Below, piece after piece: positions 32,774 to 44,540 of a stretch of DNA of 64,000 nucleotides. Made by a program: the position numbers and the translations under genes. The first letter of the stretch is position 1; each line of letters begins with the position of its first letter. The notes beneath the pieces were generated by a model. The model ran no database searches. It worked only from the letters and a program-made list of their open reading frames with translations, and had not been told where the DNA came from. Source of the DNA: Isoetes taiwanensis (taxonomy: Eukaryota > Streptophyta > Lycopodiopsida > Isoetales > Isoetaceae); NCBI GenBank assembly GCA_021234155.1, contig JAJEKV010000078.1, positions 1,862,001 through 1,926,000 on the forward strand. Direction: 5' to 3'.

Positions 32774-35231
32774 TGCACCCGCTGCTTCTTCTTGTTATGG
32801 CACATTCCATTACCTGTAAGATGAACTATGAGGACCTCTATAGGTGCCGCCAGCGAAGCATAGAACTTGAAGACTGGCTGATTGTCGTTGCTATGCATCA
32901 CGTCCGCTTCTATCCCGATCCCTTCGATGTTGTGATCTATTTGCTATGGAATCCAGAGCATGGTTTGTTCATGATCGAAAGGATCTCAGGAGCGCCTGTT
33001 GACGATGAATCAGAATAGTTTTTAGCGTTTATGTTGATTGATTATGCTATATTTATGCCAACAAAATCGCGTCAGGCGCAATTTGAACTACAAAAATCTA
33101 AGTTTTGTAGCCATTTGCTTGTCGTTATTTATTGATAAAGCAATCTTATTTTACTCTATAAATTTCTTAGTCGTCCATGATGGTATAAAATAATATGCAA
33201 TTTTCTACTTTTTATATTGCCAACATTCTGTCATAATATGGGTGATTTGCATCGTATTTTGAATGTCGCTCAATTTCAACACAAAATGCATATTCCCAGG
33301 CTGAAAATGAAGTCAGTGCAAAAGTATGGTTAATTCAATACAAAGGTAAATAATAGGCTTATACGGCACGATTTTGGAATAGACATAATCCCAATTTAAT
33401 TGAATGATGGTTATAAACAGATCCATTTCTATTCAAATTCAAGATCTATGCCAAGGCCATAAAGAACTCTGAAAGAATCAGAAAGGTAATCAGATTCTGC
33501 AGGGGAATTGTTGATAAAGTGCTCCCTCCATTTTGTATCCTGAAGCCATAAATATCAACTCCGAGAACAAGCAAGGATCATGTGTGGGGGGAAGAGACCT
33601 CAAGGGCATACATGTCTCCAGTATCTATGGTGGTGCATTTCCCTTCTGCGTAGTCAGTCTGACATGATGAAGACAGTCCAGGACTTGCAAATTCAGTTGA
33701 TGCTTCTTGGGGGTCGCCATAGCCCGATGCTCTATCTGCCTTGCCAGTTAGGTGGTTCAAGCATCAGCGACCCACACAACGCAGGTGACCGCCAGTTTAC
33801 AGAGAACAATAGGTTTGGAGCAGTTTCTGGCATATGCTAGGTATATTGCAGCATATACTTAGAATATGCCGGAAACCCACATGAGCGAGGGTTTGTCCCA
33901 CTGGGTGCAACCCAAAAATGTTTCTAACAAACGAGGATAGAATTATGCTAAATTCCTACATAAGTTATGTATGAAGATGGCATAAACCTTGAAACATTAT
34001 TTTCCAAGCATCTTCAAGAGGGTATATTGCTAGTCGTACTAGTAGTTCTTGATAGATCTTTCTCTATAGACTCTTGTCTAAGGTCCGCCGATATTTTTAG
34101 GTTTCAAAGCTAAAGTTTTTCTTCTTCAAGTAGAATGAGCAAACAAATCACAAGGATTTGCCATATGGTGAAGATTGCTGCTATGGACATTTTCAAGTCT
34201 ATCAGTAGCTTCTGGCCACTCATTAGATAATTTCAAAGGAGCAGGTGATTCGAAATATTGAGGTGCTCTACTGTAGAATTAATATTTACCAATACTAGAA
34301 TGGATGCATGCCAATGTCTAATGTCCTGCCAATGTCTTGGGAACAAAATCCACCTTGCAAAGTGTCATACATAAAGGATATCTGTGTCCTTGCCAATATA
34401 CGACGTTTTCTAATAGAGCCCTAGTAGAATGTTACATTTGTTAAGGATGATCCTTCCAGCCGAATCATGTGCAATTAATTTTCGTCAGCTAACCAAACAA
34501 CTTAAATTTAATAAATGTCCTAATTTCATTCACGAGGGCAACCCAACAAGCGACATCACCTTCCTTTAAAGAGACCACACAATATTTTAGCGGGGCTTTC
34601 TTTTCTGTTTAATTTAGCTGGGCTTTGTCATGGCCAGGAAGTTTATCACATAAAATCTCTTTGTCCTGGCAGGCAACCCACAAGGGGAAGTATCTGTTTT
34701 AACCTGAGGCCATCTAATTACTGGAACAATCTAATTTACAATCTAATTGCCCTTGCAGCATTCTTAACCCATCATTCTTAACCGATTGACAAGCACCACC
34801 TTTGAACAAGTTTGTTCAAGCAATTAGATTGTTCCAGCAATTAGATTGTTAATTAGATCGTTCCAGCAATTAGATAATTAATTAGATTGTTTCAGCAATT
34901 AGCCCAAACATATGGGCAACCAGAGGAAGCAACAACAGCGCAGAATAATGTAAATACATTTAGATACTCGTTCCAGAATTTTGGCAACCTGTTAACAAGA
35001 AAAAGGAACTACAATTCATGAAAATAAGTGTGCTGATACAAATTTAGAGTCAATTTCAGGTGCTCACTCAAACATCTATGCCATATAACGGGCTCATAAA
35101 CTCGGAGAAATTTACATACAGAGGCAGCCGCAGCCGACAATTTATTCCAGAAAAACATTTTAACTTAACTTTTAGAAATGTGGAGTCAATTCGAGGCTAA
35201 AATCACCAACACCTGATGGCTGATTAGAGCC
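32774..35231. other. Mixed region, no recognised gene
   Basis: A plus-strand frame at 32773-33018 (EDWLIVVAMHHVRFYPDPFD) begins exactly where the copia fragment breaks off, and may be an exon remnant of unknown type. A frame at 33580-33840 is unrecognised. Direct copies of a ~20-bp unit, TTCCAGCAATTAGATTGTT and variants, form a small array at about 34815-34905. Intervening DNA is AT-rich. Confidence 0.3.
33841..33922 (-). repeat. Dispersed repeat, copy B (inverted relative to 9242-9320)
   Basis: Its reverse complement carries ATTTTTGGGTTGC, ACAAACCCTCG, CATGTGGGT and AAGTATAT in the same order as copy A. Confidence 0.55.
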
Positions 35232-36483
35232 ATGGTTAGAACATAACGCGTTAGCCCCTTCCATGGCTAACGTGAAATACCTTACTAACTTATAACCCGA
35301 AACTAACGGGGTTAGTTTCGCCCAAAAAGTACAGGTTGGCATTTTTGGAAAAAAAAAAAACCCCTCTGTTCGGTTTTCCCTCCCGAATCCAATTTTGCGG
35401 TTGTTTTGGCGGCCAGAGGGGCGGATGCAGCCGAAAATCGCTGAATGCAATGGAACTCTCTGTTGGAAAGTTCAGTCTTTTTACTTCTGCTATTCTTGCG
35501 TGATTCGAAATGAGCAAAGGAGCGATCGGCACCATCTCGAGGTAAGGGGTTTTCTCTGAGAATAAGCTTGTTTCTTGACCTACTACTATACTGCATTTCC
35601 TTGCATTTCCTGTTTTGTGGCAAGCTCACTGCTTCTTGAGTAGGCACTGGTTCCGGGCATTCAAGCTGTATAAGAATGCCTTGCATTTCCTGTTTCTTAC
35701 TTACATTTTGAATGTATAAGGAAATGTATGAATGCATACATACATTTTGTATTCTTATACAGCTTGAATGCCCGGAACCTTTCATTCTCATGAAGGCCAT
35801 GGCCAACACGAAATAGGACCACATTTAAGTAATTGACATTCAAAACAGTACGTTTCACACTGAGTAAAGTATGAAGCTTTCTTGATTCTAACTAGTTATA
35901 AGGTTTAACAGAACTCACCTCATACTCTTCCGCAAAAAAGATAGAGTTGCTGCTGTTGTTTCAACTCCGGCTGGAGCATTATGAGAAAAAAAAGGGATGA
36001 GGAATCGTACTACCATAAACGACAAGGGAACTCACGGGAACAGTAGACGATGAACTGTTAATTGCTCATTGCTTATGGTATTTATTCTTTGGCCAAGCAA
36101 CCCTCTCTTAAAAAATGGTGCTGTTTTTAATTACCTGCTTGCAGATTTTCCTCTCTCAAAAATTATACTTGCATTAGCAGAAATGGATCTTGTTTTTTCA
36201 ACTCATTAATCTCATTAACTCTTTAATTGAGGAAAAAGCCTCCCATGGCAATAGGATGCAGTAAAGAAAGGGATTGGCATAAGACAAAATATGATTTTAG
36301 TTCTTTTTATTGCAAATTCGTAATCTACGTGTCGAAATTAGTCCAGATGATATATTAAATTTCCAAAATCTGATTTTGTTTTTTTGTGGCGAAACTAACG
36401 GCGTTAGTATGTTTGAGAATAGCTAGTTAGACGTTATTATACGTTAGGCGTTAGCTAACTCCTAACTCCTAACTTCTAACCAT
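35232..36483. mobile_element. Non-autonomous Mutator-like element, 10-bp target duplication
   Basis: The exact 10-bp repeat GATTAGAGCC flanks it (35222-35231 and 36484-36493). The ends are inverted: left ATGGTTAGAACATAACG, right (reverse complement) ATGGTTAGAAGTTAGGAG. Subterminal zones are rich in GTTAG/CTAAC, and an inner pair AACTAACGG...GTTAGTTTCGC / GCGAAACTAACGG...GTTAG lies at about 35299-35320 and 36390-36408. The inside has no Mutator transposase. A 170-codon minus-strand frame (35312-35824) matches nothing and overlaps other frames. Confidence 0.85.
35649..35779. repeat. Perfect 29-bp inverted repeat with 73-base loop
   Basis: Left arm 35649-35677 starts GGTTCCGGGCATTCAAGCTG; right arm 35751-35779 is its exact reverse complement. 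The loop contains shorter repeats (GCATTTCC, TACATTTTG). A transcript would fold into a long perfect hairpin. It lies inside the Mutator-like element. Confidence 0.93.
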
Positions 36484-36493
36484 GATTAGAGCC

Positions 36494-38004
36494 TTCCTCT
36501 GCTTTATCATTGGCTTGGAGCTGAAAGCAAAGCAGATAATTTATCTGTGAGGATAATTACATCAGAGAAATTAGGGGGCGTATGGAAATGGATCTTATAG
36601 ATGTCGATCTGGGGAGATAGGTGGAATTAGAGTCCTGAATTCGATTTGGATTTAAAATACCTGCAAGCGTTTATCAAATTTTGAGGGCTCAGCTAAGAAA
36701 GGCATATTATAACTAAGTTACGAACCTGTGAGAAGGCGAACAACTTTAATGAAAGCAAGAGCGACAACAAAAACCAGGATTGGAATGTTAATAGTGGAGT
36801 TGAATCCCAAGATATTGATGTCGGTCCTCATCCAAGATTTAAGACAATGAGGAGAGGGCGATAGCAAATCCAATGATGGGGCTTGCGTTGATTTCAAAAA
36901 TATTGATTCTTCCATTATCATCATCTATCACAAATTTAAATCAGATACACAATTCTCAATCAAATATTCTTGATTAAAGAAAAAAACCTGAAATATAAGT
37001 GTCGTTCGGGCTACAGTCTTCATTGCAGCTACAGTGTTCCTGTAAATGTTTGCAGCTTCAAATGCAAGGAAGGAGTAAATGTTGAGCAAAGGAGCGGAGG
37101 AGAGAGCGAGCTCGAAACTCTGAACTCTAATTCTTCTGAACTCTGAATCTTCCTCCTAAGGGTGAAATCACATTATAGGGATGGATATAACGTGACGTGG
37201 CAAGGAAGGGTAGCCTCGGGACGTTGAATTCACCTGAATCATATCACACCAAGAACAAAGAAGGAAGCTACGCAAGACGCCACGGTAGACGAACTCCATG
37301 GCAAGATCAAAACGCGGGAAATCATAATCGACCACGCTCTTGGATATGGATCCGCCTCATGGATCCAGGTAATTTGTTTCTCTGTTCCAGTACACATTGA
37401 ACTGTCAAAAGAGGAAAAAATGTGAGGATTCTGAGGCCAAACTTGAGAGTACACAGGTGGAAGTGGCAGGATGGGTGTGCGCGTAGCAAGGAATGGAGCT
37501 TGGCATGAATGAGCTTGGTAAAAATGAGCATGCATGAATGAATTTGTTGGCTGGACTGGATGAGAAGTGTTTTCTCTTTCCTGTGATCCTTGGACATTGC
37601 TTGCAAGAAAGTGATCCATCTGCATCCAGAAGCTTGAGATAAGAGCATGCTTATAAAATTCAAAGATCGAACAATGCAAATGAAAAAACATTTTGCCTCA
37701 ATTCACAGACTGCTCTCATTTTCATAAACTTCTCTTAAGCATATAAATAAAAGGAAGGAAGAAAACTAACTCAAAACAGATTTTGAAAGAACAGAAGGCA
37801 AAAGAACAGATTTTGAAAACGTACCTGTGTCAAATGTCAGATTGAATTGCTTGTGCTGCTACTCGGTGGAAGAGAAAATTGGCGCGAAGTGAAGCAGGAA
37901 GAATGCTGAATCAGACGAATTGTGTGACGTGTGCCCGAGGAACGCGGAGGGGCAGCCCCGAGGTTGCCCATCCCTCGACTGCCCCTAAACGGGCAAGCGC
38001 ACGC
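36494..38004. other. Region without a recognised gene
   Basis: A minus-strand frame at 36718-36924 starts MMIMEESIF and ends in a hydrophobic stretch (INIPILVFVVALAFIKVV) followed by CAG|GTTCGT, a possible splice donor, so it could be a first exon of a small membrane protein. Frames at 37197-37400 (plus), 37239-37691 (minus) and 37879-38109 (plus) are unrecognised. Confidence 0.25.
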
Positions 38005-38220
38005 TGTGGTGTATCAAAAACGCGCATTTTGACGCCACATTTTGGCACCACCTTTGTGGTAGAATCGGGTGGTGCATACCGAAGTGGAGATTGCGGGAGT
38101 GAGAATTAATGAGCGTCGGTTATTTTGAATTTTATGCCACGTCATTGTCCACCTTTTTGAATTAAGAAATAATCACCTCTTCTTCTCGCTTTTTTGCCGC
38201 TTCTTGCCGATTGAACCCTA

Positions 38221-38379
38221 ATGGAGTCCGAATTGAACGACTTTGGTTACACGATGAAATCTCTCCTCAAACAAGAGATTGTGCCCCACGAAGATCTAAA
38301 GAAGCTTTGGGGTGACAGAGTTCCAAATAAATCGCTATCTGTATTTTCCCCAAATATTTTGTTCAAACTGAAAAATTAA
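38221..38379 (+). CDS. Possible first exon of the plus-strand gene of the candidate transposon
   Basis: A 52-codon frame starting MESELNDFGYTMKSLLKQ, 216 bp inside the candidate left end. The peptide is charged and helix-prone (HEDLKKLWGDRVPNK), with coding-like composition. GTATTTTCC after the Leu at about 38341 could be a splice donor, so the last codons may be intronic. It is too short to recognise by itself. Confidence 0.3.
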   Translation: MESELNDFGYTMKSLLKQEIVPHEDLKKLWGDRVPNKSLSVFSPNILFKLKN

Positions 38380-39015
38380 GGCATATGTTTTCTTGTACAG
38401 GTTGAAGAATCTGAGCAATAGTTCATGCAAATTTACAAAATAATTACGGAAGAAGCATACATGGGGTGGAATGGCTCCTAGAACACAGGCAAAGGGCTTA
38501 TTATCTGCATATAAAGGGGAGCCGTTAATTGGAAGAGCTTCTGGATTATTATAAAACTCCCCGATGAGAAAGCGAGGCCAGTTCTTCTAGACCCAAGAGA
38601 AAGCATAGGCAAATCCAACCCGACGAGGAGGAAAATAGTAAAAGTGACAGGATGATGAAGATGATAGGGAAAAAACCAAATCAAAGGTTCCTCTAGACCA
38701 CACATTCAATCTGAACTCACAATCAAAACAGTAAAAGCGAGCAATGTTCGAGACCAAAACATGCCATCGTATATGTTCAATTATTAGTTGTGTTACAATA
38801 GAAAAAAAAAATCTCAAGCTTGATCTAGATTGTTTCTATCAACACGTAAAAGGTAACATCAAATCCACTTCAAGAATCGTGTATGTCTACTACCATTTTG
38901 CATCATGTTGGTCAGTATTGTCATGTTGTGTCTCTATGATGCCATCTGTGGGGCATTTAGTGCAATAGATGCCAGAATGATAGATGAGATATGTGTGGTG
39001 GTGGTGAGTTGTTGG

Positions 39016-39289
39016 CATCCACCATGTCCCACACCACACCCCACCATCTCCCACCGCCACCACCACCACACTCCACCACCACCACACCACACCCCACCAC
39101 CACACCACCGGACTCACCACCACCACACCATACCCCACCACCACACCCCATCACCACACTCCACTATGTCCCACACCACACTCCACCACCACCACCACAC
39201 ACCCCACCACCACCACCACCCCCACCCCACCACCACCACACACACACCACCACCACCACCACCACCACCACCACCACCCACGTGTTGTG
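39016..39289. repeat. CCACCA/CACACC low-complexity block
   Basis: About 270 bp made only of CCA, CAC, CACA and CCCC words, ending in a (CCA)n run at 39239-39279. GTGTGT/GTGGT words follow it to about 39375. It lies between the possible first exon (38221) and the next open frame (39918), so probably in an intron. The long His/Pro/Thr frames across it are artefacts of the repeat. Confidence 0.96.
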
Positions 39290-39917
39290 GTGTGTGTCTT
39301 GTCTGGCGTGTATGTTGTGTGGTGTGTGGTATGTGGTGGTGTGTAGAGACTACCTTGTGTTGTGTGGTGTGTGATTGTGGTTTTCCATCGATCGTGGGCT
39401 TACTATGTTAGGAGGGTGACATATATGTAGTGTTTTGTTTTGCGCACTATGGCGGACTTGTGAAGGAATAGTTGGCTGCAACATCAGCTAGGTTTGATAG
39501 ATGCAAAAACGATTGCAAGCAAACGAGGATAGGAAAAATGATATCAAAAGAAAGATTGAGTTGATGGAGCATAAAGCATCGAAATTAGAGCTGATTTGCA
39601 CAGATGGCAATCAATTATGACAAATCCGACTGAAGTAGCAGAGGGTGTTCGGGTTGTAAAGCGAACTAAAGGATGAAGAGCTAAATGGTACAAAGTGTTG
39701 CCCAGGGCTGAATCAATTAAATAAGGAATTAGCGTAAAACTGAAATTGAGCTAAAGGCATGTGAAGACTTACTCTGGAGCTGCTACCTCGAATGCAAAGA
39801 TTTGAGATTTTTTCCTCGAGTGTAGTGGTCATGACACTCCTTTAGATCCTCGCACTTCCAATGCTTCCCGAGGCGTAAGAAGAGGGTGATGAAGGTTGTC
39901 CATTTTGTGGACGCGTT

Positions 39918-40469
39918 ATGCGAAATGGGAGGGTAAAATGTTGCCGCCAGATAGCGAGAATCTGTCACCAAAGATCACATTCCATGTCTATCACACCATT
40001 TGAGGTAAATATTATCATCTCTAACCCTCGCCTAAAGACTCTATTGATTTTGAATTTGTTTTGCGACACTCTAGAACCCGGCAGCCCCAGTTGTACCCAC
40101 ATTATGACCGAGACATGGCTTTTGGCTTTTGGTGTTCGAGTGGTACCACAAGAACCAATAGACACAAGTAAGTGCCTTAACAGGTCTCTCGACTTAGTGT
40201 TTGCAGAATTGCGTAAATTTGAGACCAAGGATATCCAACAGTTATCCATGCATCGATCAGTTATGAGATCGCAAAGATACCTCCTATTGTACCTAGAATT
40301 CACCCCATTTGATACTCCTAAGTCAATCCCAAATAAGGTGGAGACTCAAAACGAAATTTGGATAGTGAATCAATGCGGTCATTATCAAGTAAGTACCGAT
40401 GCCACATACATGATTTATTTTTTTGTATTTTTACTCGTGGTCTTCCTCATTTTCAATTATGTTGCGTAG
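39918..40469 (+). CDS. Unrecognised 183-codon open frame upstream of the Ulp1-like domain
   Basis: Starts MRNGRVKCCRQIARIC and includes MTETWLLAFGVRVVPQEPID and RSLDLVFAELRKFETKDIQ. No domain is recognised. It sits on the same strand and upstream of the Ulp1-like block, and a further plus-strand frame at 40474-40713 has an acidic linker (PNADADDEVDKETPDPEQD). It is most simply a central exon of the protease gene. The C-terminal hydrophobic run (YMIYFFVFLLVVFLIF) is probably intron read-through after CATTATCAAGTAAGT, which is a good splice donor. Confidence 0.35.
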   Translation: MRNGRVKCCRQIARICHQRSHSMSITPFEVNIIISNPRLKTLLILNLFCDTLEPGSPSCTHIMTETWLLAFGVRVVPQEPIDTSKCLNRSLDLVFAELRKFETKDIQQLSMHRSVMRSQRYLLLYLEFTPFDTPKSIPNKVETQNEIWIVNQCGHYQVSTDATYMIYFFVFLLVVFLIFNYVA

Positions 40470-41539
40470 ATAAATGCTAACTGCAACTAGAAGCCATCAC
40501 GAAGAGATTCCTAGTGTATCTGTTTTAGGGGGAAAATTAATTCCCTTTGAGATTCATTCCGCACTTGCGGTCCTTCACCGTAAAAAGTTTTGGGCTGAAC
40601 ATGAGCCAAATGCGGATGCAGATGATGAAGTTGACAAAGAAACCCCGGATCCTGAACAAGATGCAGCCTGCTCATCAAGTCCAATACAAAACCAAGAAAA
40701 ACCAAGAGGTTAACTGAAATTCTCCTTGTTCGATTTTTAATGGGGTTTTAGGCAAGTTTTATGACTTGAAAGAGAGGATCCTCGATCGGCCGAGCGTAAG
40801 TGACCCTCCGTAAATTGAACCATCAAAAGTTAGCAGTTTCGGGCCCGGATTACATGAGTTCTTAGAATGATGTTTTTCAAAATTTGAGATTGCATTGGGG
40901 TCCAAAGATGGCAAGAGTAATGTTGACTTGTTGATGAGAAAGTTCTTTGCAGGAATATAAGGGCAGATTTCTTTTTATTTGGAATCAGGATGACTGCACC
41001 AACACAAAATTAAAAGTGGTTAATAAGCCAATTTTCCTTAAGGATCTGTCCAACGTGTACCAGAAATTTTGGAGATACCAGGTGACAAACATATAGTTGA
41101 TAGATGACGGTAAGGGTTCTGCCAACCAGCCGAACACAATGATATGTCCAAATAGTTTTGCTCCCGCAGTTGAATTCCAATTTCCTTTTTGGAGCAACTC
41201 AAACCATGGTTGGAGGGACTTCGCCTCTGAAAAGTGTGCCTTTTATGTGAAGGAACATCAAATGTGGAACATGTGGGATTCTGAAGAGTCGCGCAACTGC
41301 ATGAAAATGCTCGACAAGTATTTTCATAAATGAATCTTGTAAAACTCTTTGAAAGTCAATATAAGTAAAAACATTCTATGATTTTTCAATTAACAATATT
41401 TGAATGGATTTTGAGCAAATATTCTCGTGTGTGTTTAGAACTAGAGATGATAGAGCTTCTAGTCCCCCCACTATCTAAAGCCAAATACACATCCGGAAGT
41501 GGTGCCGAGTGGAACCGGCTATGTGATTAGCTCCACCGA

Positions 41540-42190
41540 CATCAAAATTTTGGAAGCTGATACGCAGTGGTTCAATGATCAATTGATCCTCCTCTTCTCA
41601 AGGTGATACTTTCATCTGATTTGTGATCATCAGGATTGTGACATCATATGCATATGTTTGCAGATACATGGAATACTACTTGATTCTCCAAGGAATGAGC
41701 CATCCCTTTCATTTCTTTGACCCTCTTTTTCACTCGACATTGTCCAAGGACACAAATAGTTACAAAACAATAAGAAAACATGTGAATCTGGATAAGTGCC
41801 AGTACATGTTTTTGCCTGCTTGTGATGGACATCACTGGACCTGTTTTCTGATTGTAAGCCACGCGTGTCTCGCACAGAGATATAAACCAGGGATATATCA
41901 CTTTGATAGCTCGGGCTTGCATGGCAGAAGCAGACATATTGAGAGGTTAGTGCTTGCTCATTGCATTTTGCTGTTGTGGCACAATGACAACAAACTTTGA
42001 GTGCGTGGTTCCGGAATTGCTTGGACACAATAATTTCAGCTTTTACAACCTCGGATGTTGTGAAAATTTCCGAACGCCTCTTAAACCGATGGTCATTCAT
42101 GTATTCCCCGCCAGTATGTTCGTTTATGCACAAATTTGTGGGGGTGTACTTGAAAGGAGTGAATATATCAATTGTTGTCCGATCTAGTAA
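41540..42190 (+). pseudogene. Ulp1/C48-like cysteine protease domain
   Basis: Ulp1-type proteases cleave SUMO-like proteins, and relatives are carried by several plant DNA transposons. Here ADTQWFNDQLILLFSR (41550-41602) matches the conserved W-[LF]-N-D start. It is joined, with correct phase across an intron with GT...CAG borders (41603-41663), to YMEYYLILQG. Next come QYMFLPACDGHHWTCFLI, containing the catalytic His (about 41805-41855), and GIYHFDSSGLHG, containing the catalytic Asp (about 41890-41925). The segment that should carry the catalytic Cys and preceding Gln (41990-42190) is spread over two frames (VVPELLGHNNFSF; SPPVCSFMHKFVGVYLKG) and is not convincing. The gene is probably broken. 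It ends about 440 bp from the C-terminus of the convergent transposase gene. Confidence 0.65.
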
Positions 42191-42635
42191 GTCAACTTAA
42201 ATGTAGCAGACAAACCAAACTCGTTATTGACAAAGTGTGGTTAACCGCGGGTTGTGGACATTTCGCACCGGGATCTAGTTGATGTTAGAGTGTTCATGCT
42301 TGAAGTTTTAAGATTAGAAGCAACAAAATCTGGGCCCGAGAGGAACATATGTATTGGGAAGTATGTAGGTGCATGAGTCACCTCGTACTTAAATCATTGT
42401 ATATCTTTCTTATGTACATAATTGTTATTGTAACCTCGATTCATTTCAATGAAAATTCATATTCAATTCATCTCACAAACAAAGGAATCAAGTGTTTCAG
42501 AAGAATTCAAATCTTCAAAAGAAATCAAGACAAACTCATTTTCACAAATTTGAAGCACAAAACTTCACATGAGTTCTGAAAACTACTGTAATGGTTTTAC
42601 ATTTCATCATCATCGAAAAGAACTTGGGTAAATTC

Positions 42636-44440
42636 TCAGAAAATTTTCTCCTCATCTAAAGGATCCATCCTATATACAGTCCTGTTTTGACGTTTAGTTG
42701 GTGGCATGTGAAGTCTGATTGCACAGATCTGTGTTGTGAATACTATGCCTAAATGCCTTTTACTGCAAAGATCATAGCTGACGGTTGATCTTGCCCTTCT
42801 TGTAATACATACCTTATCACCGGCGAGGTACCATGTTCCATTGAGTTGGAAGTCTTTCTCCACTATCCATTTTAGTTTTGTGCACATCAGAATCCAAAAT
42901 TCAAAACCCTCATCATTCCCTTTCGAGCAACGACAAAGAAAATTATCACCAACTCTAAGTGCCTCTGCTAACATCCCGGGATTGGAGGAGAACAAGGACT
43001 GGGCTGGATTTACAAATTCCTCAATGTCGGCATGCACATTGGAGGATGGTACAATAACTTGAAGTTTCCAATCATCAACATAGTGCTTGTTCACACAAAC
43101 TGTCCCACATGCCATCCAAGCGGTAAATTTGCAGAAGCATGAAAGTTCCCTCGTGTGCAACCGCAATGGAGATTCGTGGATTGAATGCATGTACACACTT
43201 TGGATCCGCCTAGTATCCAAAATCCTTTCTCGCACCCCATGCTTTCTTTCTATCTATATCCTCCACCTTGACTTCCCAAAAGAACCTTTTTATATTCTTC
43301 CTCTTCTTACCGGTTTCAGGATGTGTTCATCCACTCGGATGTTTCACAAGTAAACATCTCTTCGCAACTTCTACCATTTCATGAGCATTACCCAATTTTA
43401 TGTTTAACAGATTTTAATTGCGCTTGTCTTAACCATCTCTTCAACTCAGCAGCTTTGCCATTGTGTTCACCTTTCCCGTGGTTAGAACCAAAAAATTCCA
43501 CATCATATAGACATCGATTATCGCTTTGTGTACCTAGCCACAAAGTAAAATGGTCTAGAAGCCTTGAATTGAGATGCCGCACCATAATGTCTCTTTGGCA
43601 CCCTTCCTTTCTCGCTCCAGATATTTGTGGTGCTTCATGAAGCGCAGATGTTGCACGAACAAAGTATCGTGTTTCCCTATCATCCGATACATAGTAATGT
43701 ATTTCCTTGATAATCTCATCCGCCAATCGAAGTCGCATGAGATATGTTATTTGAACCAAAATGGTAATCCGTTTATTGACCCAAAATAAGATCGATCGCG
43801 ACCTCCTCTTGTTCCTTGAATGTATAGTTCTCTGCAAAATCCACTACCGAGAGACATGCATCTGTGGGGAGATTCTCCGAAGCTCCTTAAACTGCTTTTG
43901 CCCGCCACCGTAATTACCAAATTATGCAAAGGGAAAGATTTTTTAGACGCTCTTCAGTTTATCCGTAAGCTCCTTGGGTTCTCCTCATTGTAATCGATGA
44001 GTCGGTCTCCTACCGTAACTTCGAGACGCGTTGTCTTTTCATAGTCAATGTACTCCCATTTCACTTTCCTCGCCACTTCCTTCCATGGGACAGTCTGAAA
44101 CTTCTTGATTCCACACACTCACAATTTCCAAGGATGCACGCCTTCTTGTGAAACTCATCTAATTCACTCTTTGGACACAATATAGATCTCCACAAGCTTC
44201 CCCAGACTTGCAATTTTATGCTGGTGTGCCCCGCATTGACCAAGTTCATGTGATCTACAAACATCGCAGTGCAAGTGCAATTCTTCTGGATGTTTGGTTC
44301 TCATCCCATTGAGTCCATCCACTAGCATTTGCATCCTCACGTCTTTAATGCAACAAAGAACTATTGAAGTCCTTCAATTTCACAACAAACCAGGGTTTTA
44401 GCTTCTCAAAAGCTCGACGAATCTTAATTTACGGATGTTG
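42636..44440 (-). pseudogene. DDE-like transposase of unclassified family, central and C-terminal part
   Basis: Minus-strand blocks in order: RRAFEKLKPWFVVKLKDFNS (about 44420-44360); HLHCDVCRSHELGQCG (about 44290-44245); CPKSELDEFHKKACILGNCE then CGIKKFQTVPWKEVARKVKW (44195-44050); SVVDFAENYTFKEQEEV (about 43850-43800), whose Asp is a likely catalytic residue; VQITYLM and HYYVSDDRETRYFVRA (43760-43650); FFGSNHGKGEHNGKAAELKR (about 43503-43441); then, after frameshifts, MHSIHESPLRLHTRELSCFC (about 43190-43130) and the C-terminal domain with GDNFLCRCSKGNDEGFEFWI (about 42950-42890), ending at 42636. The order and the D...D...NHGKG pattern fit a widespread family of transposase-like proteins that I cannot assign to a named superfamily. 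Several frameshifts and stops are present. Confidence 0.7.
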
Positions 44441-44540
44441 GTCCGTAAACCTCTTGAACAATAGCATCTCGCATGAAATGAACACTAAACTGTTAGGATG
44501 TGTATACCACACCAAACCATGCACCATACCATGCCCCACA

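Noticed and set aside
37980-38110. Small protein-coding gene at 37879-38109
   Set aside because: It overlaps the candidate inverted end of the large transposon and has no recognisable domain.
38905-39411. Long His/Pro/Thr-rich open frames on both strands
   Set aside because: They are produced by the CCA/CAC low-complexity block; every frame stays open because the repeat has no stop codons.
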